The position numbers and the translations under genes were made by a program. Of a stretch of 64,000 nucleotides of DNA, positions 49,001 to 57,607 are shown piece by piece (position 1 is the stretch's first letter; the number at the start of each line of letters is the position of its first letter). Source of the DNA: DCFW01 sp963790715 (GTDB lineage Bacteria > Bacteroidota > Bacteroidia > Bacteroidales > Bacteroidaceae); assembly GCA_963790715.1 (NCBI GenBank), contig CAWBPN010000018.1:124001-188000 (forward strand), given 5' to 3'. The notes beneath the pieces are model-generated. The model was not told where the DNA came from. It saw only the letters and a list, made by a program, of their open reading frames with translations, and searched no databases.

Positions 49001-49166
49001 CAACAGTCCCAACTGTTTTTTCACCTTTAAGGGTAACATTAGCTCCGGGCAATGCAGAGCCATCCTTATCGGTAACCTTACCATGTACGGTGATTTTCTG
49101 AGCAAACGAAAACGCACTGTACATAAACATCAATAACATCCAAAATAAATGCTTCTTGTTTAACAT
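46053..49166 (-). CDS. SusC/RagA-family TonB-linked outer-membrane protein
   Basis: A 1037-residue outer-membrane importer. Signal peptide ends FSFAQ. The carboxypeptidase-regulatory-like domain is at about 25-100 (GKVTDKDGSALPGANVTLKG), followed by a VVVTALGIKKNKNTLGYATQ TonB-box-like stretch and the plug (DVLIVIDGIPTAS, VDVLKGSVAAALFGSKGLRGAIMI). The barrel ends in SYGFNINIQF. The plug sequence LKGSVAAALFGSKG is the variant found with SusD-like_2 partners. Preceded by the phosphodiesterase gene (66-base gap). Confidence 0.95.
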   Translation of the reverse strand: MLNKKHLFWMLLMFMYSAFSFAQKITVHGKVTDKDGSALPGANVTLKGEKTVGTVADVDGKFNISAKDGEELTFSYMGYVTKTVTVNGQEMVVILNDAANSVKEVVVTALGIKKNKNTLGYATQSVEGATMEKAKEDNAMSQLTGKVAGLDIRNSTTLFDDPDIELRGRDDVLIVIDGIPTASDIWKINADDIEKVDVLKGSVAAALFGSKGLRGAIMITTKKGEKGKTHVTFNNSTMFQPSFLRVPKVQTQYGDGDNGKYAYVDGSGSGTEGGGWVWGPKLDQKDSSTSSGYWETTQYNSPVNSTNGKLTPLPWISRGKNNIKNFFRTGLLQSNNISVDWGGKIGSYRISLSNIYQYGIIPNTDLNNTSFMIGGTMTPAKGLNISGALTYNKQYTKNFPELTYGPTNYFYNLILWTGTDVDVRDLKNYWEPGKEGIQQRNYNISWYNNPYFIAYEYLRSYDKSNTFGNASVSYEFLPGLTGKVVSGVNSWSLFRDYKIPKSFMGYSSKSNGDYSLQNTNYFDINTTASLVYEKIFSPDFRLKAEGGYINYYSNQRYSTSSTDGLTIPGFYSLSNSINNVTSSSRLTKWATNSFYGYLDFDIFKAGHLSVTGRNDKTSTLPIKNNSYFYPSVTGSLVISDMAKLPDWLTYAKVRGGYMEGRTGFGPNGVYSFITAYGSGTKWGNAASVSYSSAFIGSDIKSQLEQSWEVGSELRFFNNRIDLDATYYNTLISDALTNVTLSGTTGYTSTVENYQGKTGIRGFEISISGDPVRTTDFKWNTLLNMSHYRNYQVKLAPTEQYGINLAQKGQRTDGIYVQDIQRNTKGQIIVGNNGMPLWNPYDTKIGYSDPDLIYGLINTLNYKNWTLSFSFDGSLGGLLGSSTIQKMLWGGTSPETVNKYRDDANAGKSTYVVPNSVTVTGGSATFDPNTGVVTSDGRTYGTNSTTVNYIAYMQTYNNNVCAWHYFKRDFIKLRELMLTYNFDKKMLKNLPFAGASISLVGRNLWIASKIKDIDPEIGDGNLQSPSMRSYGFNINIQF

Positions 49167-49232
49167 ACTGTTTTAATAAATTGATTAATAACCTTTTCTT
49201 ATTTTATATACAAAGTTTCCTTATCGAAATAT

Positions 49233-50495
49233 TTACTTCTTATCGCCAATGATCCAATAATTCATAGTTTGGTTCGGTGTTTCCAATACGAATTTATAAA
49301 AGTCGCTTTTATTTAATTTCTTGCTTAGTTCCAGTTTATTTTCAGATAGTTTTACTGTAGCAATCTTTTGATATTTATCCGTTCCACCTACCTTGACGTT
49401 GTTTGTGTAACTTACTAAAATATCTGCTGTCTGATTTTTATTACTTGAAAGGTCGTTCCATGAAAAATAAAACTTGCCGTCTTTCTCTTCCGATTTGAAA
49501 TCATAGAAATACACTCTTCCGACAAACGGCACGCCGTCAAGCTCGTACTTGGTATTTTTAGGCACCTCTACACCAAGATAATTTGTGATGGACGGTAATA
49601 TAGACACAATACCGGGGGTGGTTCTTTTAAACGAAGCATTTACATTTTTGTAATTGGTCACTATCCATGTACCGCGTTCCCTGTCAGACTGTCCGCCATG
49701 TCCTCTCCCATCTCGCGGTGAACGTCCGTGGTCGGTGGTAATTACCAAAAGCCAGTCTTCATTGAAGTTCTTCTCACGGTATTTAATGGCATCCCACAAT
49801 CTTCCCATCAATGTATCCTCGAAGTGTATGGCATCTTTCATTTGTCGGCTGTCACCGTACATGTGTCCCATATCATCCGTGAATTCAAGATAAACCCACG
49901 ATAAGTCGGGAGCATCGGCTCTTACGCACTTTGTTGCTTCTGAAACCACCTTCTCATCAATATTCCTCATAAAAATTCTCTTCGAATCTTGAGGGAAATT
50001 AACAGTATCCAATTCATAGCCGTCAAATGCATAATCCATTTTAATATTACCGGTTTCAGGCTTTCCTTCACCTATCAACTTTGTCCTGTTATCCTGCCAG
50101 GAAGAGAATACGGCTATTTTTTTATCCGGATATTGATTCTTAAACAACCTGAAAACTGTCGGGTAATTGTAGTTTGGAGCTGCAATGTCATTGTCCCATA
50201 CATTATGTTTTTCTGCCCAAGTTCCTGTGAGCAAGCAGTTGTAACCTACGGCTGAAATGGTAGGTGATTGCGAATATGCACCTTTTTCTCCGCCAACATG
50301 CGCATCTGCGAATGCACCATAAGCAGAGATTGAATCCATACATGGTGTACTTGAACTCTTTAGCATATCTCGGGCTACTCCGTCAACAATAACAAACAAG
50401 GCTTTTTTTACTCGTGTTCTTGCGTGTGCAATAATGGAATTCGATATTAATAAAGCGCCAAAAACAATAAGGAACACATAATAATTCTTTCTCAT
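49233..50495 (-). CDS. Exported alkaline-phosphatase-superfamily phosphodiesterase
   Basis: Predicted periplasmic metal-dependent phosphodiesterase/pyrophosphatase. I use the ATG at 50495 (MRKNYYVFLIVFGALLISNS, signal peptide ending AHA), not the ATG 14 codons upstream. The superfamily motifs are present: metal Asp in ALFVIVDGVARDML, nucleophile Thr region YSQSPTISAVGYNCLLTGTWAEKHNVWDN, VYLEFTDDMGHMYGD, TTDHGRSPRDGRGHGGQSDRER with the metal Asp-His pair and His. A C-terminal beta-module (about 320-415) follows. It heads the operon with SusC and SusD, hinting that the imported ligand carries a phosphodiester or that phosphate is released from it. Confidence 0.87.
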   Translation of the reverse strand: MRKNYYVFLIVFGALLISNSIIAHARTRVKKALFVIVDGVARDMLKSSSTPCMDSISAYGAFADAHVGGEKGAYSQSPTISAVGYNCLLTGTWAEKHNVWDNDIAAPNYNYPTVFRLFKNQYPDKKIAVFSSWQDNRTKLIGEGKPETGNIKMDYAFDGYELDTVNFPQDSKRIFMRNIDEKVVSEATKCVRADAPDLSWVYLEFTDDMGHMYGDSRQMKDAIHFEDTLMGRLWDAIKYREKNFNEDWLLVITTDHGRSPRDGRGHGGQSDRERGTWIVTNYKNVNASFKRTTPGIVSILPSITNYLGVEVPKNTKYELDGVPFVGRVYFYDFKSEEKDGKFYFSWNDLSSNKNQTADILVSYTNNVKVGGTDKYQKIATVKLSENKLELSKKLNKSDFYKFVLETPNQTMNYWIIGDKK

Positions 50496-50711
50496 ATTTA
50501 TACTATATAACGATTTAAAATATTTTGCCAAAAGCATTTCAATTGATTAATAAAGCAAATATTATTGAGCCACTTTGTGTTATAATACAGCTTTAACGGC
50601 GGCAAAATTAGACTTAGACAATTACACTTTGATTAAGATTATTATACAAACCATTTAATATATCGTTACATTTTAGCGTCTGATTGTTGTTGCGAAAACC
50701 AATTAAACGAC

Positions 50712-50745
50712 AAAGGGTTGAATTCGTTAATGAATCCAACCCTTT
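50712..50745 (-). terminator. Terminator after the GH35 gene
   Basis: AAAGGGTTGAATTC (50712-50725) pairs with GAATCCAACCCTTT (50732-50745) with one G-U. On the minus strand it lies 31 bases beyond the GH35 stop. The T run is weak (TTTG). Confidence 0.7.
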
Positions 50746-50775
50746 ATATTCTCTAAAGAAATGTTTACGCAGAGA

Positions 50776-53130
50776 CTAGTAATTATAATCCGTACTCTTC
50801 AAATATATCCTGTAATCCTTAATCATTCCGGGGCATCCTTTCTCGGCGCGAGGCAAATACCTGAACCCCGAAACCGTACAACTCTTGCCTAAATCAATGA
50901 CTACCTGATGTGGATACGAAGCATTGTCTATCGTCATCCAATATGTCGACTCTTGCAAATCGTATATTTTGTCAGCTGTGTAGTTGCCGCTTGACGTCTC
51001 TTCGCTATCGGCATAACGAATCTTCCATTGCTGACGCGACACAGGTTTACCGTCTGCGCCAAGCACATCAAACTCAGCTATTGAAGCTACATTTGAATCT
51101 TCTTTTTGCGGAGACAAGGCATCTATACAGAAATATCGTCCGGTGACCTGTTTACCGAAATGAACTTCCTGCCAGCCGTTCTTTAAATCGAATGAACCTT
51201 GATATACAGGCTTCTCGGTAGTCAAATTCAAATGTTCACCGTTCTTGCGATGTTTATCTATTGTTTTTACACGAAGTTCATCCAATATCGGTTTCTTCAA
51301 TCCTCTTACTGATGTGACGGAAGGACCTAAAAGGTCGAGAATAATGATTTCATTTTCGCCTTTCTTCAACCAACATCCCGGTACATAAAGGGCTTGTTGC
51401 GGACCTATCTCCCAAAAACGTCCCATAGGATGTCCGTTAACCCAAACCTGACCTTTGCCCCATGTGCTCATATCCAGGAACGTATCGCCTGTCTTTTGTA
51501 AACTGAATGTAGCACGATAATATGCAGGAACATTTAATTTTGAACCTACTTTATATTTCTTGTTCTTAGAGAATTCATACGTATCAGGTAAATTATAAAC
51601 CGACCAATTCTGCAAGACTATCGAATTACCACCTTTATTTAACGTAACATTATCTGTTATGCCCTTGCAATCAAAAATTGCCTTACTGAAATTAACGCGT
51701 CCCATAGCCTCAACAAGTATATCTATACGTGTACCTTTTTTCAAAACAGGCAAGGTCAATGAAGACTCGCCTTTAATCCTGTCCAAACGTGCCAGTAACT
51801 TGCCGTCGGCATAAACCTGTGCCCAGTCATGCACATCATTTATTTTCATCACCGTGCCTGCATCTACGGATCTACCCAAGGTGGTGCGGTAAAGAATGCT
51901 GCCCCACCCTTGATTGTAATATTCCATAGAATGAATATCTTTCGAAACCACAGGCTTTGGAAGATTTGCAAACAACGGTGCCACTTGTGAGAATTGTATT
52001 TTAGGAATGCTGATTACCGGATATGCTTTCGGTATGGCAGGCAATGTATCTCCGGCAGGCAAATAAGTCTTCAACAAATTACGTAGCAGGAAATATTTAG
52101 GAGTTGTCCAACCTGCTTCGCTGATGGGTGCATCATAATCATAAGAAGTACACGTTGGGGCAAAGCCGGGACTGTTGGCACCGCCCCAATGGCCGAAAGT
52201 GGTACCTCCGTGAGTCATATACAGACTGAACGAAATGTTGCGGTCAAGCATATCCTTAATACCTTGCACCATATCGGCGGCAGGACGTGTCTCATGCCTG
52301 CTACCCCAGTGGTCGAACCATCCGCTCCAATATTCGCTGCACATCAACGGTGAATCGGGACGCAACTCTTTAAGCTTTTTAAATTCATTATCAACATCCG
52401 CTCCGGTACCAAAATTCATAGTCCACAACAAATCATTAAGCGCGTTATGAGTAAAATTGCTGCTCCAATCGCATTGGAAAAGAACGGAATCGGTAAAACC
52501 TGAAGCACGCAAGGTATCACGTATGGCAGACATATATGGTTTATCCGTGCCGTAAGACCCGTATTCGTTTTCCACTTGCACCATAATAATGTTTCCTCCG
52601 TGCGACAGTTGCAAAGGAGCCAATCGTTTACCTATCTCCCTCATATATATGCCGACACGTTTCATAAAGAAGGGATCAAGCGTGCGAAGAGCAATATTCT
52701 TCTTTTTCAACAACCACCAAGGCAATCCGCCCATTTCCCATTCGGCGCATGCATAAGGCCCCGGACGAAGAATAACGTACATACCATGCTTCTGCACCAA
52801 CTTACAAAATGCAACCATATCATTTTGACCGGTAAAATCGAACTTATTTTCCTCCTGTTCAAGTATATTCCAAAACACATACATGCAGACAGTGTTCATG
52901 CCAAGAGCTTTGCACATCTCTATACGATGTTCCCAGTATGCACGCGGAATACGCTCATAATGTAACTCGGCAGCCTTTATAACAAATGGTCTGCCATTTA
53001 AAAGAAAAGTGTTTTTACCGACGGAAAATGTTTGATGTACTTCAGGTGTTATATTATTTGCTTGCAAGAACATGCTATGGACACACAAACAGAGTAATAA
53101 TAACAATAAACGGATGGTCTTGTTTTTCAT
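50776..53130 (-). CDS. GH35 beta-galactosidase with C-terminal F5/8-type C domain
   Basis: Exo-beta-galactosidase of 784 residues, periplasmic or surface. Signal peptide ends MFLQA. The GH35 barrel (about 35-350) has the family opening FLLNGRPFVIKAAELHYERIP, LRPGPYACAEWEMGGLPWWL, acid/base Glu189 in QVENEYGSYG and nucleophile Glu266 in CSEYWSGWFDHWG. Beta domains follow (about 400-620, including GKGQVWVNGHPMGRFWEIGPQQALYVPG), and an F5/8 type C/CBM32-like module (about 640-784) ending RYLPRAEKGCPGMIKDYRIYL. It lies between the phosphodiesterase locus and the hybrid regulator, and with GH30 points to beta-galactan side chains. Confidence 0.93.
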   Translation of the reverse strand: MKNKTIRLLLLLLCLCVHSMFLQANNITPEVHQTFSVGKNTFLLNGRPFVIKAAELHYERIPRAYWEHRIEMCKALGMNTVCMYVFWNILEQEENKFDFTGQNDMVAFCKLVQKHGMYVILRPGPYACAEWEMGGLPWWLLKKKNIALRTLDPFFMKRVGIYMREIGKRLAPLQLSHGGNIIMVQVENEYGSYGTDKPYMSAIRDTLRASGFTDSVLFQCDWSSNFTHNALNDLLWTMNFGTGADVDNEFKKLKELRPDSPLMCSEYWSGWFDHWGSRHETRPAADMVQGIKDMLDRNISFSLYMTHGGTTFGHWGGANSPGFAPTCTSYDYDAPISEAGWTTPKYFLLRNLLKTYLPAGDTLPAIPKAYPVISIPKIQFSQVAPLFANLPKPVVSKDIHSMEYYNQGWGSILYRTTLGRSVDAGTVMKINDVHDWAQVYADGKLLARLDRIKGESSLTLPVLKKGTRIDILVEAMGRVNFSKAIFDCKGITDNVTLNKGGNSIVLQNWSVYNLPDTYEFSKNKKYKVGSKLNVPAYYRATFSLQKTGDTFLDMSTWGKGQVWVNGHPMGRFWEIGPQQALYVPGCWLKKGENEIIILDLLGPSVTSVRGLKKPILDELRVKTIDKHRKNGEHLNLTTEKPVYQGSFDLKNGWQEVHFGKQVTGRYFCIDALSPQKEDSNVASIAEFDVLGADGKPVSRQQWKIRYADSEETSSGNYTADKIYDLQESTYWMTIDNASYPHQVVIDLGKSCTVSGFRYLPRAEKGCPGMIKDYRIYLKSTDYNY

Positions 53131-53159
53131 TTTTTATCTGTTGAATATTTATATGGCAA

Positions 53160-53167
53160 CAAAAGTA
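53160..53167 (-). promoter_or_regulatory. Candidate -7 box for the GH35 gene
   Basis: Minus-strand TACTTTTG fits TAnnTTTG 30 bases before the ATG. No -33 TTTG is found at the usual distance. Confidence 0.35.
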
Positions 53168-53231
53168 AGCAATTCACAACTCTCATTAGACTATTTTCCA
53201 TTCAAAAATGGTTACAAATAGCCCAAAATCA

Positions 53232-56200
53232 TTATATTTTCAACTTCTTAATGTAATCTGATGGTGTCATTCCGAATTCTTCTTTGAAGCATTGTCGAAA
53301 ATAGCCCGTACTATTCATGCCTATTTTAAATGCTATTTCCGAAATACTATATTTACCTTCAAGTAATAATTTTTCAGCATGAGCCATTTTCACTTTATGA
53401 ATATATTCGTTAGCAGATAAGCCTGTTAAAGCTTTCATCTTTCTATATAGAGTGGAACTACTCATATATAAATTATCGGCAAGATAGTTGATGTCAATTT
53501 TATTAGATGAAAGTCTATCGTTTATCAAATTATCTATTCTATCAATAAAATCCTTATCCAATTTGCTTAAAGCATCAGCAACGATGACCTTTTTATCATC
53601 AATATTTTTAATGGAGGAAGTAGATAATTTATTGGACAATCTCTTCCTTTGCTCCAACAGGTTTTGAAGACGACTCATCAATAATGATGCACTGAATGGC
53701 TTTGTTAAATAAGAATCGGCTCCGACTTTATAACCATTCTCCTTATCATGTAAAGAATCTTTGGCTGTTAATAAAATAATAGGTATATGGCTCGTGCGTA
53801 TATCATCTTTAAGTTTCTTGCACAAGGCAATTCCATCCATTTCAGGCATCATTATATCACTAACTATTATATCTGGTATTAAATCAAAAGCAATATCCAA
53901 TCCCTGTTTCCCATTCTCTGCAGTCTTTACGTCAAAGTGTTCACTTAAAGAATCTGCTATATAATCCCGTATATCTTTGTTATCCTCAATTATAAGTAAT
54001 ATAAGTTTATTCTCAATCGCCGGTACATTTTTTTCCACTCCACTTTTTTGTTCGTCAACAAATGATATTTCTTCATCAGAATCAATATGCAATTTATTTA
54101 AATAGTTCTTATCGGCTGACAAACGAAAATAAAACGAACTTCCTCCATTAATTACACTATCAACTCTGATCGAACCTTCATGAAGAGTTACCAAATTTTT
54201 AACCAACGCAAGTCCTATACCGGTTCCTGAGGCTTGATGTTGGCTGTTTTCTTGATAATATCTATCAAAGACATGAGGAATAGCCTTCGCCGATATTCCA
54301 TAACCTGTGTCGGCAACCTTTATTTCCACATAGCGATTATTTTCTTCTGAAATTATGTAAACACTTATAGTAACAGAACCATTATCTGTATATTTTAAGG
54401 CGTTTGATATTAGATTATCAAGAATTATAGTTACAATTTCTTTATCATAATAAAGTGTTATATCATCTTGTTCAGCTACAATATTGACTTTTACACTCTT
54501 CTTTTGATTTAATTCTTTATATTTTAGCCCAACTTCATATACTGTTGCAACTATATTTTCTCGTTTAACACATAATTTTTTGTTTTGTGTTTCTGTTTTT
54601 CTGAATTCAAGAATTTGATTTATTAAATTAAATAGTCTTATAGCACTTTTATGTATGATAGAAATCTTATGTTCATCTTTAGGCGACAAATAACCTTCTT
54701 TCATCATATCTTCTAACGGACCTATTATCAAAGTAAGCGGAGTACGTAGTTCATGAGTAATGTTGGTATAGAAACGTAACCGTTCATTATTAAGTTCCTG
54801 TTCGTGCTCACGGTTTTTCTTTTCAGATGCGTACAGGTATTTAAGGTGAGTTTTACGTTTATAAAGCTTAAGTAATATGGTAAAAGCCCATATAATTATA
54901 AACAAATATATAAATTCGGCCCACCACGTAAGCCATATAGGCGGCTCTATCTTAAATTCATACGAAGTAGTATCTTTCGACCATTCTTGATTATGGAAAC
55001 GCGTTTTGACCAACAACGTATATTTTCCGGGTGGAATATTATGAAATGAAACTGAGTTATCGTCAGCTGTATACCAGGCATCGTCTAATCCCTTCAATAT
55101 ATAAGCATATTCAACCTGATTAGCATAAGCATAATTTCGGACATTAAACGTAACACTAAAATTATTTTGTTTATAACTAAGACTAATCTTTTTATTGGGA
55201 ACAGTAGGTAGATCTGTTTCCTTAAATTCAGAATTATCTAAAGGACTGAATATTTTAATGCCGGTAATAATTGCCTGAGGAGCTTTTCGCTTAGACAATA
55301 CATTATAAGGATTGAAATAACAAAGTCCGTTAAGTGAGCCGAAATATATAGTTCCGTCGGATTTCTTAGTAACACATCCGATGGCATAACTTCCTATTGG
55401 TACATTATCATGATGATCATAATTATAAAAAGTCGTATGTCCATTAACTAAGCAACTTATTTCCTTATTAGTACCGACCCAAATATTTCCATTGCGATCT
55501 TCCGTCACAGATCGAATATGAATATTATTAAGCCCATTGTTCCATCCATAAAGTTTATATGTCCAATTTATTGGCTTTTGAAAACATACTAACCCTTCAC
55601 CTGTAGCCACCCATATTCTTTTTCTTTGATCCTCATAAATCTGATTTATTGTATTGGAAGGGAAATGATTATCAGTGTTGAATGTATGTATTGATTTAAA
55701 TTCTGAATTATAGATTATTAGACCTCCGCCAAAAGTTCCTACCCAGACCCTCCCTTGCGAATCTTTTAAAATAGAGCGCACAAGATTATTAGTCAATATA
55801 TAGTGTTTAGTAATTCTATGATTAAATATATTCGCCTTGTATACACCGTCACTGGTGCTAATAAACATCTGATGCTGGTTGTCTTCATAAAATGATCTGA
55901 CATCTGTATTTTTACCATTAGAAGGAAATACTTGATGGAGAGCGCCTTTACTGAAGCAGTATGCACCACCATTGAAAACGCCGAACCATAGATTTCCCTT
56001 TGAATCGCAAAAAGCAGCTTGTATGGAATTTCCACTTAAGCCGTCAGATTTATTTTTATAAATATTAATTCGTTTATTCCCTTGAAAAACATTTATTCCT
56101 CCACCATCTGTTCCAACCCATAGCTTTCCGGTTTTGTCAAAACACGCACTAATCACAGATTTCGAATTAAGATTATTATCTTCATTTACAGTCGAATAGC

Positions 56201-57266
56201 CAAGTATGTCAAATAATGAAGAAATATGACTTAAAAAATTAATTCCTCCTCCCCAAAGCCCTGTCCATATATTTTTATATGAGTCTTGAAAGATACAACG
56301 GACACTTGAACTGGATAGACTGTATTTATCATCACCGCCTTTAATATATTGAAACTGTACTTGATAAGGTAATAAAAACATACGTTGTGTCAGATCCAAA
56401 ATAGCTATTCCTCCAAACTCTGTAGCCACCCATAACTTATTATCATTTAATTCTCTAATATCAAACACATAATTTGACAATGTACTTCCATAGGAACCAA
56501 ATGAAACGAAATCTTCTTTTTGAGGATCAAATAAAGCCAAACCTTTATCCGTACCAACCCAAATATTGCCGTTTTTATCCTTATATACACAATGGACATC
56601 ATTTCCAGGAAGACTATTTGGTTGTAATTTGTTATAAGTAAAATTTTTTGCTACTCTTTCTTTGATATATAAAATACTAAAACCGCCATGTGCATGCCCT
56701 ATATATAACTTACCGTCACCGCCATCAGTTACACTCCATACATTATCGCTTGTTAAACCTTTTACATTTTGCCTATTATAATGGATGAACCGCATTCTTT
56801 TTTTATCGAAACAATCTATCCCCCTTCTATAAGTTGAGATCCACAAATTTCCATCAGAAGACGGTTGAATATCTGTAATATCATTAGTTATAAGACTATA
56901 TGGCTGTTCAGGATTATGTTTATAAAATCTGAATGTGTTATGTATATAATCATAAACGTCCAATCCATAACGTTGAGTTCCAATCCACAAAATCGAATCT
57001 ACTGGATCATCAAGTACACAATTAAGTTCATTACCGGTAATACCTTCCTGAGAACAATGATCTTTATAAAAAGAAACAAAGTTTGAGCCATCAAATCTAT
57101 TTAAACCTTCTTCTGTCGCGAACCATAAAAAGCCGAGTTTATCTTGTGCTATACTTACAACATAATTATTAGATAATCCTTTTTCTATACTTAGTTGTTT
57201 CACTGTATAAGGTTGAGACATGGCAAATAAAGGGAACCATATTATAAAATAAAAAAACTTTTTCAT
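53232..57266 (-). CDS. Hybrid two-component system sensor/regulator (HTCS)
   Basis: One-protein sensor and transcription activator of polysaccharide loci, 1344 residues. Order: signal peptide (MKKFFYFIIWFPLFAMSQ); two seven-bladed Reg_prop propellers (about 20-670) with many WVGT/IWVGTDKGL blades; a Y_Y_Y domain (about 690-755); one membrane helix (about 765-790); HisKA with His838 in NITHELRTPLTLIIG; HATPase with NLISNALKYT and GTGIGLALVK; a receiver with Asp1137 in IIVSDIMMPEMDG; and a C-terminal AraC-type HTH (about 1245-1344; LADNLYMSSSTLYRKMKALTG, GYFRQCFKEEFGMTPSDYIK). All phospho-acceptors are present. It is divergent from a SusC gene and most likely senses a galactan-derived oligosaccharide to activate that operon and GH35. 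Confidence 0.95.
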   Translation of the reverse strand: MKKFFYFIIWFPLFAMSQPYTVKQLSIEKGLSNNYVVSIAQDKLGFLWFATEEGLNRFDGSNFVSFYKDHCSQEGITGNELNCVLDDPVDSILWIGTQRYGLDVYDYIHNTFRFYKHNPEQPYSLITNDITDIQPSSDGNLWISTYRRGIDCFDKKRMRFIHYNRQNVKGLTSDNVWSVTDGGDGKLYIGHAHGGFSILYIKERVAKNFTYNKLQPNSLPGNDVHCVYKDKNGNIWVGTDKGLALFDPQKEDFVSFGSYGSTLSNYVFDIRELNDNKLWVATEFGGIAILDLTQRMFLLPYQVQFQYIKGGDDKYSLSSSSVRCIFQDSYKNIWTGLWGGGINFLSHISSLFDILGYSTVNEDNNLNSKSVISACFDKTGKLWVGTDGGGINVFQGNKRINIYKNKSDGLSGNSIQAAFCDSKGNLWFGVFNGGAYCFSKGALHQVFPSNGKNTDVRSFYEDNQHQMFISTSDGVYKANIFNHRITKHYILTNNLVRSILKDSQGRVWVGTFGGGLIIYNSEFKSIHTFNTDNHFPSNTINQIYEDQRKRIWVATGEGLVCFQKPINWTYKLYGWNNGLNNIHIRSVTEDRNGNIWVGTNKEISCLVNGHTTFYNYDHHDNVPIGSYAIGCVTKKSDGTIYFGSLNGLCYFNPYNVLSKRKAPQAIITGIKIFSPLDNSEFKETDLPTVPNKKISLSYKQNNFSVTFNVRNYAYANQVEYAYILKGLDDAWYTADDNSVSFHNIPPGKYTLLVKTRFHNQEWSKDTTSYEFKIEPPIWLTWWAEFIYLFIIIWAFTILLKLYKRKTHLKYLYASEKKNREHEQELNNERLRFYTNITHELRTPLTLIIGPLEDMMKEGYLSPKDEHKISIIHKSAIRLFNLINQILEFRKTETQNKKLCVKRENIVATVYEVGLKYKELNQKKSVKVNIVAEQDDITLYYDKEIVTIILDNLISNALKYTDNGSVTISVYIISEENNRYVEIKVADTGYGISAKAIPHVFDRYYQENSQHQASGTGIGLALVKNLVTLHEGSIRVDSVINGGSSFYFRLSADKNYLNKLHIDSDEEISFVDEQKSGVEKNVPAIENKLILLIIEDNKDIRDYIADSLSEHFDVKTAENGKQGLDIAFDLIPDIIVSDIMMPEMDGIALCKKLKDDIRTSHIPIILLTAKDSLHDKENGYKVGADSYLTKPFSASLLMSRLQNLLEQRKRLSNKLSTSSIKNIDDKKVIVADALSKLDKDFIDRIDNLINDRLSSNKIDINYLADNLYMSSSTLYRKMKALTGLSANEYIHKVKMAHAEKLLLEGKYSISEIAFKIGMNSTGYFRQCFKEEFGMTPSDYIKKLKI

Positions 57267-57607
57267 ATATATTAATGCCTTCTTTGTAATAATAAAACGT
57301 CACAAAGGTAAAAATAAAATCATAATCAAAGATATCAATATCATCTTTGCACGATTCACTACCCAAAATGCATGATTTGTATATTATAGGTTATAACAAC
57401 AATTTATATTTTTGCCATGTGATTCACCACACATAATAGTGCAGTGTGTTGCATTAACCCTTAAAATATACGATATTATGACATTTTCATCAGCTTGATT
57501 TTCAAATTAGTCGTTTTTATCAACTAAAACGACACACTTTAATTCGAAAAGAATATTTTTTCGAAAGTTACAGTTTTTCACAACTAATTCATTAAAACGC
57601 TAAAAAA
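57267..57607. promoter_or_regulatory. Divergent HTCS/SusC control region with two inverted repeats
   Basis: This 341-base region lies between the regulator and the operon it probably controls. A plus-strand TATTTTTG at 57407-57414 is a candidate -7 box for SusC, giving a leader of about 190 bases. Two perfect 8-bp inverted repeats lie in the leader: GTCGTTTT/AAAACGAC (57510-57517 with 57526-57533) and TTCGAAAA/TTTTCGAA (57543-57550 with 57558-57565). They could be operators or leader hairpins. Confidence 0.5.
57303..57334 (-). promoter_or_regulatory. Candidate promoter boxes for the HTCS gene
   Basis: Minus-strand TACCTTTG (57310-57303) and TATCTTTG (57334-57327) both match TAnnTTTG, 37 and 61 bases before the ATG. 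Either may be used. Confidence 0.4.
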
